Below, in pieces: positions 6,206 to 8,351 of a stretch of DNA of 8,351 nucleotides (its first letter is position 1; every line of letters starts with the position of its first letter). Origin of the DNA: Verrucomicrobiota bacterium (GTDB taxonomy: Bacteria; Verrucomicrobiota; Verrucomicrobiia; Verrucomicrobiales; Akkermansiaceae); NCBI GenBank assembly GCA_026397695.1, contig JAPLUJ010000026.1:1-8351 (forward strand), given 5' to 3'. A program made the translations under genes and the position numbers. Below the pieces are notes generated by a model. The model saw only the letters and a program-made list of their open reading frames with translations, was not told where the DNA came from and did no database searches.

Positions 6206-6233
6206 TCGACATCCCCCGCAAACCTGCTATTTT
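6206..6233 (+). promoter_or_regulatory. Promoter, probably leaderless, for the MNT/HEPN pair
   Basis: TCGACA (6206-6211) and TATTTT (6228-6233) are separated by 16 bases, and TATTTT ends 6 bases before the ATG at 6240. The word GCTATTTT followed by a near copy of CACC is also found before the DUF433 gene, suggesting a shared promoter type. No Shine-Dalgarno is present. Confidence 0.5.
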
Positions 6234-6239
6234 TCCACC

Positions 6240-6632
6240 ATGAACCCCTCACCGACCCTCTGTCCGCAAATCCGTGAGGAGGTGCTCCGTGACCCCCGCT
6301 ACCCGGTCCACAAGATCGCCGATCAGCTCCTGCCCTACCTGCAAGTCCTCGTCGCGCAGTTCCATCCCGAGCAAGTCATCCTCTTCGGCTCCTATGCTTA
6401 CGGCGAGCCTAACCGAGACAGCGATGTCGATCTGTTGATCGTCAAGCCAATCCACGAAGGCCGCGTGAAGGATAAAGTCGCCATCAGACGCGCCTGGTGG
6501 CCGCTGCTTGTCGGCAAGTATCCGTTGCCGTTCGATCTCCTCCTTGAGACACCCCAAGAGTTCGCCGTTTTGCGTCCGCAGCAGACCGGTTACCATGCTG
6601 AAATACTGCGCAAAGGACTCCGTGTGGCATGA
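6240..6632 (+). CDS. MNT-domain nucleotidyltransferase (antitoxin-type, MntA-like)
   Basis: This 130-residue protein has the minimal nucleotidyltransferase core. The motif G-S-Y-A-Y-G-E-P-N-R-D-S-D-V-D-L-L (50-66) has Gly50-Ser51 and the metal-binding pair Asp62 and Asp64, with a third candidate Asp99 in P-F-D-L-L-L. All catalytic positions appear present, so it is likely active. In the MntA-HepT class of type VII toxin-antitoxin systems, the nucleotidyltransferase silences the HEPN RNase by adding AMP to it. The next gene is a HEPN protein with a 4-base ATGA overlap, which supports that role. A start at ATG 6240 places the promoter 6 bases upstream. The 40-residue N-terminal extension (I-R-E-E-V-L-R-D-P-R-Y-P) is longer than in the smallest members. 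Confidence 0.88.
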   Translation: MNPSPTLCPQIREEVLRDPRYPVHKIADQLLPYLQVLVAQFHPEQVILFGSYAYGEPNRDSDVDLLIVKPIHEGRVKDKVAIRRAWWPLLVGKYPLPFDLLLETPQEFAVLRPQQTGYHAEILRKGLRVA

Positions 6633-7033
6633 TCACCGACCCCAACAACTCCTCCCATTGGCTGCTCTTGGCCCGCGACCGCCTCGAAAAGGCCGACGCG
6701 CTATTCACCCGATTTGGAAGCTCTTGGTCCGGTGTGGAATTGCTGCATGAAGCTGCCGAACGTTACTTGAAGGGTTATCTGGTCCACAAGAGTTGGCAAC
6801 TTGTGAAAACTCACGACCTTGGCTTGCTGATCGCTCAAGCAAGCCAATTCGATTCCCAATTCGTCAACTTCGCCGAGACTTCACGCATTCTGACAGAACA
6901 GTTCTGGGAACAGCACTACCCGGGCGGCGATCTTGACGAAGTCGGACAGGACTATACCGAACTGCGCCAAGCTCTCGGGGAATTGGTGGCACTCATCGAA
7001 ACCACCCTTGCCCCAGCCGCCCCGCCCCCTTGA
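6629..7033 (+). CDS. HEPN domain protein, toxin partner of the MNT protein
   Basis: This 134-residue helical protein matches the HEPN family: W-L-L-L-A-R-D-R-L-E-K-A-D-A-L-F at 11-26, E-L-L-H-E-A-A-E-R-Y-L-K-G-Y-L-V at 37-52, then K-T-H-D-L at 60-64 (the family's usual R/K-T-H-D-L) and H-Y-P-G at 96-99, where R-Y-P is common. HEPN toxins are RNases or, in some pairs, RNA-binding regulators. The canonical R-x4-6-H catalytic motif is not seen; the closest is Arg45 and His53 with seven residues between. The active site may therefore differ or nuclease activity may be absent. The start overlaps the MNT stop (ATGA), implying translational coupling. The stop is followed at once by repeat copy 4. 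The C-terminus ends in an A-P-A-A-P-P-P run. Confidence 0.85.
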   Translation: MITDPNNSSHWLLLARDRLEKADALFTRFGSSWSGVELLHEAAERYLKGYLVHKSWQLVKTHDLGLLIAQASQFDSQFVNFAETSRILTEQFWEQHYPGGDLDEVGQDYTELRQALGELVALIETTLAPAAPPP

Positions 7034-7134
7034 CGGTGTTTCGGTAAGAGAATGAAGAAAGAAAGGAACGTGTGAAACAACTGACCCTTTCTCTCTAACT
7101 GACCCACCGCACCGCGCCGCGGCAACCGAAACAC
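7034..7134 (+). repeat. Long inverted-repeat family, copy 4
   Basis: It begins at the base after the HEPN stop codon. Arms GTGTTTCGGT (7036-7045) and ACCGAAACAC (7125-7134) are perfectly complementary. Inner pairs are AGAGAA (7047) with TTCTCT (7089), or alternatively GAAAG (7061) with CTTTC (7087). The loop reads GAACGTGTGAAACAACTGAC. The right arm includes one GCGCCGCGGCAACCGAAACA unit related to the tail at 5610-5699. Confidence 0.82.
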
Positions 7135-7154
7135 ATCTTCCACTCCGCACCGCT

Positions 7155-7712
7155 ATGGACTTCGCCACAGTGCTATCACGCGTTGTGACCGCTCTCGACG
7201 CACAGGGGGTTCACTATGCCCTAATCGGCGGCATGGCCATGGCCTTGCATGGCCTCCAGCGCACCACCCTGGATCTCGATTTTATTCTTCTGCTCGGTGA
7301 CCTCGCCGCCGCCGACCAGATTCTCCGGAGCCATGGCTATCACCGTGAGTTTCATTCCGAGAATGTGTCCCACTATCTTGGGGACGATCCAACCCTCGGG
7401 CGGATTGATCTTCTTCACGCCTTCCGCGATCCCACACTTGGAATGCTGGAGCGAGCCACGCGACTCCCTTGGCCCGACGGGACCGCCGTTCCGGTCGTGT
7501 CCCTGGAGGATCTCATCGGCCTGAAGGTTCAAGCCCTTGTCAACGACCCCTCGCGCCATGGCCGCGATTGGGCGGACATCCTCCAGATGATCCGTCACGC
7601 GGGAGATGCCGCGATTCCTATCGATTGGGAGTTGGTGGCGGACTATCTTGCTCTTTTCGATTTCGGTGACAAACTGCCTGAGCTCGCTCACGTCTATGGC
7701 CAGACTCTCTGA
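7155..7712 (+). CDS. Nucleotidyltransferase, AbiEii/DUF6036-like
   Basis: The protein has 185 residues. The pattern H-Y-A-L-I-G-G-M-A-M-A-L-H-G-L-Q-R-T-T-L-D-L-D-F (20-43) is the signature of AbiEii-type and DUF6036 nucleotidyltransferases, with the Gly25-Gly26 turn, Arg36 and the metal pair Asp40/Asp42. Further family marks are R-I-D-L-L with Asp85 as the probable third acidic residue, S-L-E-D-L-I-G-L-K (116-124, Lys124) and G-R-D-W-A-D-I-L-Q (136-144). All key residues look intact. Such proteins transfer nucleotides, sometimes onto tRNA or a partner protein, and often act in two-gene toxin-antitoxin or phage-defence pairs. A 60-residue gene overlaps its end. Unlike its neighbours it has no -10-like hexamer 6 bases before the ATG and no Shine-Dalgarno, so its expression signal is unclear. 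Confidence 0.85.
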   Translation: MDFATVLSRVVTALDAQGVHYALIGGMAMALHGLQRTTLDLDFILLLGDLAAADQILRSHGYHREFHSENVSHYLGDDPTLGRIDLLHAFRDPTLGMLERATRLPWPDGTAVPVVSLEDLIGLKVQALVNDPSRHGRDWADILQMIRHAGDAAIPIDWELVADYLALFDFGDKLPELAHVYGQTL

Positions 7713-7878
7713 ACAAGAAAAGGCGTCATTCCTGCAGTTCGCCCGCGGCGCTCCGCTGCCCCCCCAGCGGCCTCCCGTCCTGCCCATTGCCGAATACCTG
7801 CGCCTCATCTCCAACCTCGCCAAGCTTCCGCACCCACCCAAACCCGTCCGTTTCACAGGCCGGCATTGGAAACTTTAG
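7696..7878 (+). CDS. Unrecognised 60-residue protein overlapping the nucleotidyltransferase gene
   Basis: The ATG at 7696 lies inside the nucleotidyltransferase gene (17-base overlap, +1 frame), and the frame ends at the TAG at 7876-7878. The protein starts M-A-R-L-S-E-Q-E-K-A-S-F-L-Q-F-A-R, a likely helix, then a proline-rich stretch (P-L-P-P-Q-R-P-P-V-L-P, about 20-30), a second helix I-A-E-Y-L-R-L-I-S-N-L-A-K-L (31-44) and a basic end V-R-F-T-G-R-H-W-K-L. I recognise no family. Its size, the overlap and the basic tail fit the small partner of a two-gene toxin-antitoxin-like module. Support for being real: the overlap typical of coupled genes, a sensible composition, and the frame ending exactly where the next repeat begins. 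The frame is open upstream to 7606, but that DNA codes for the nucleotidyltransferase. Confidence 0.62.
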   Translation: MARLSEQEKASFLQFARGAPLPPQRPPVLPIAEYLRLISNLAKLPHPPKPVRFTGRHWKL

Positions 7879-7950
7879 CTTTCTCTCTCACCGAACCACC
7901 TGGCCGCGCAGCGGCAACCGAAGCACCGGTCCACACAGTGGCCACCGGAC
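7879..7950 (+). repeat. Long inverted-repeat family, copy 5 (right half only)
   Basis: It starts at the base after the TAG stop of the 60-residue gene with CTTTCTCTCTCACCGAACCA, corresponding to the right half of copies 2 and 4, and continues through GGCCGCGCAGCGGCAACCGA and AGCACCGGTCC. The left arm and conserved loop are absent. The rest of the 134-base gap (7951-8012) holds only the promoter of the next gene. Confidence 0.72.
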
Positions 7951-7978
7951 GATTGAACTTAGCACCCCAACTTTCCAC

Positions 7979-8006
7979 TTGCAGGTAACGCCAAAATCGC
8001 TATTTT
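7979..8006 (+). promoter_or_regulatory. Promoter, probably leaderless, for the DUF433/DUF5615 pair
   Basis: TATTTT (8001-8006) ends 6 bases before the ATG at 8013. TTGCAG (7979-7984), 16 bases upstream, is a weak -35 candidate sharing TTG with consensus. The word GCTATTTT plus CACC matches the promoter before the MNT gene at 6226-6239. Confidence 0.48.
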
Positions 8007-8012
8007 GCACCT

Positions 8013-8237
8013 ATGATTTCAAGGATTGAGCTTAACCCGGAAGTATGCAGCGGGCACCCGCTTGTTCGAGGAACGCGTATTACCGTTGATACCGTTCTTG
8101 GATATCTGAGTGCAGGGGACTCGGTGGATGAGGTGCTGCAGGCACACCCGCGGCTTGAAAGAGCGGACGTTCTCGCCTGCATTGACTACGCCCGTCTCCT
8201 GAGTTCCGCGCATACGACCGTCCAACTCGCGTCGTGA
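8013..8237 (+). CDS. DUF433 family antitoxin
   Basis: This 74-residue protein matches DUF433 along its length: N-P-E-V-C-S-G-H-P-L-V-R-G-T-R-I-T-V-D-T-V-L-G-Y-L (8-32), S-A-G-D-S-V-D-E-V-L (33-42) and R-A-D-V-L-A-C-I-D-Y-A-R-L-L (50-63). DUF433 proteins are small DNA-binding, VapB-like antitoxins, usually encoded just before a DUF5615 PIN-like toxin, as here. They bind the toxin and, in related systems, repress their own promoter. The start ATG 8013 follows the family's usual N-terminus and the promoter at 7979-8006. The stop overlaps the toxin start (GTGA). It is one of two antitoxins in this window whose gene directly follows a copy of the repeat family. Confidence 0.9.
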   Translation: MISRIELNPEVCSGHPLVRGTRITVDTVLGYLSAGDSVDEVLQAHPRLERADVLACIDYARLLSSAHTTVQLAS

Positions 8238-8351
8238 ACCATCTGCTGATTGACGAAAACCTGCCGGCAGCACTCGCAATCATCCTTCCGGTCGATTGCT
8301 CACATGCCACAGACCTTGGAGAGCAACCCACGGATCGGCAACTTTGGCAAC
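8234..8351 (+). CDS. DUF5615 PIN-like toxin, N-terminal part, 3' end outside window
   Basis: The GTG at 8234 overlaps the DUF433 stop (GTGA). The 39 visible codons read N-H-L-L-I-D-E-N-L-P-A-A-L-A, then S-H-A-T-D-L-G-E-Q-P-T-D-R-Q-L-W. The L-I-D-E-N-L-P motif with its acidic pair and the H-x-x-D-L-G segment followed by D-x-x-L-W are the N-terminal marks of DUF5615 proteins, a PIN-like nuclease family of about 110-120 residues. The expected role is RNA cleavage held in check by the DUF433 protein. It is cut by the window end, so integrity of the C-terminal part cannot be judged; the visible frame is intact. Confidence 0.85.
   Translation, partial: MNHLLIDENLPAALAIILPVDCSHATDLGEQPTDRQLWQ

Noticed and set aside
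5380..7950. Integron attC sites between small genes
   Set aside because: The layout is similar, but the required paired core sites (GTTRRRY and RYYYAAC) are not found at the ends of the repeats. The nearest words, such as CTTTAAC in copy 2, fail at one position and sit inside the element. No integrase is in the window.

Overview
The window joins the end of a surface-polysaccharide cluster (about 1-5111) to an accessory stretch (about 5112-8351) of toxin-antitoxin-type small genes set between repeats. All supported genes lie on the + strand. The source is a bacterium of moderate-to-high GC. The mixture of polysaccharide genes, CGCGAAA-type intergenic repeats, many small antitoxin/toxin genes and almost no Shine-Dalgarno sites recalls environmental Verrucomicrobiota or other PVC-group genomes. 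No marker gene fixes the taxonomy, so this is an inference.

Polysaccharide part: the C-terminal part of a GT-B glycosyltransferase, cut by the window edge; a 12-14 helix Wzx/MOP-type flippase; a GT4 glycosyltransferase; a left-handed beta-helix (hexapeptide) O-acyltransferase; then, after a 216-bp gap, a Core-2/I-branching (GT14) glycosyltransferase. Together they would assemble, decorate and export a lipid-linked glycan. The GT14 gene is bracketed by inverted copies of a short CGCGAAA-type repeat.

Accessory part: 5112-5755 has no intact gene. It holds two CGCGAAA-type repeats in inverted orientation, a 20-residue relic of the C-terminus of another hexapeptide acyltransferase, and two tandem copies of a second, longer repeat family with a tail of GC-rich tandem units. 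Four modules follow: (1) a UPF0175 antitoxin with a DUF3368 PIN-like toxin cut off after about 22 codons by a repeat; (2) an MNT nucleotidyltransferase and HEPN pair with an ATGA overlap; (3) an AbiEii/DUF6036-like nucleotidyltransferase with an overlapping, unrecognised 60-residue protein; (4) a DUF433 antitoxin with a DUF5615 PIN-like toxin, cut by the window end. A copy, or half copy, of the same imperfect inverted repeat stands before each module, always in the same orientation and sometimes starting right at the stop codon of the previous gene. The layout resembles a gene-cassette array, but no integrase is in the window and the repeat does not match attC.

Regulation: several genes have a -10-like hexamer exactly 6 bases before the ATG (TACTAT at 2198, TACAAT at 5744, TATTTT at 6228 and 8001). 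For the UPF0175 gene there is also a TTGCCA box 17 bases upstream. This geometry predicts leaderless transcripts, which fits the lack of Shine-Dalgarno sites. The best leads for follow-up are the repeat-bounded module array, the repeat-truncated toxin, and the nucleotidyltransferase plus small-protein pair.
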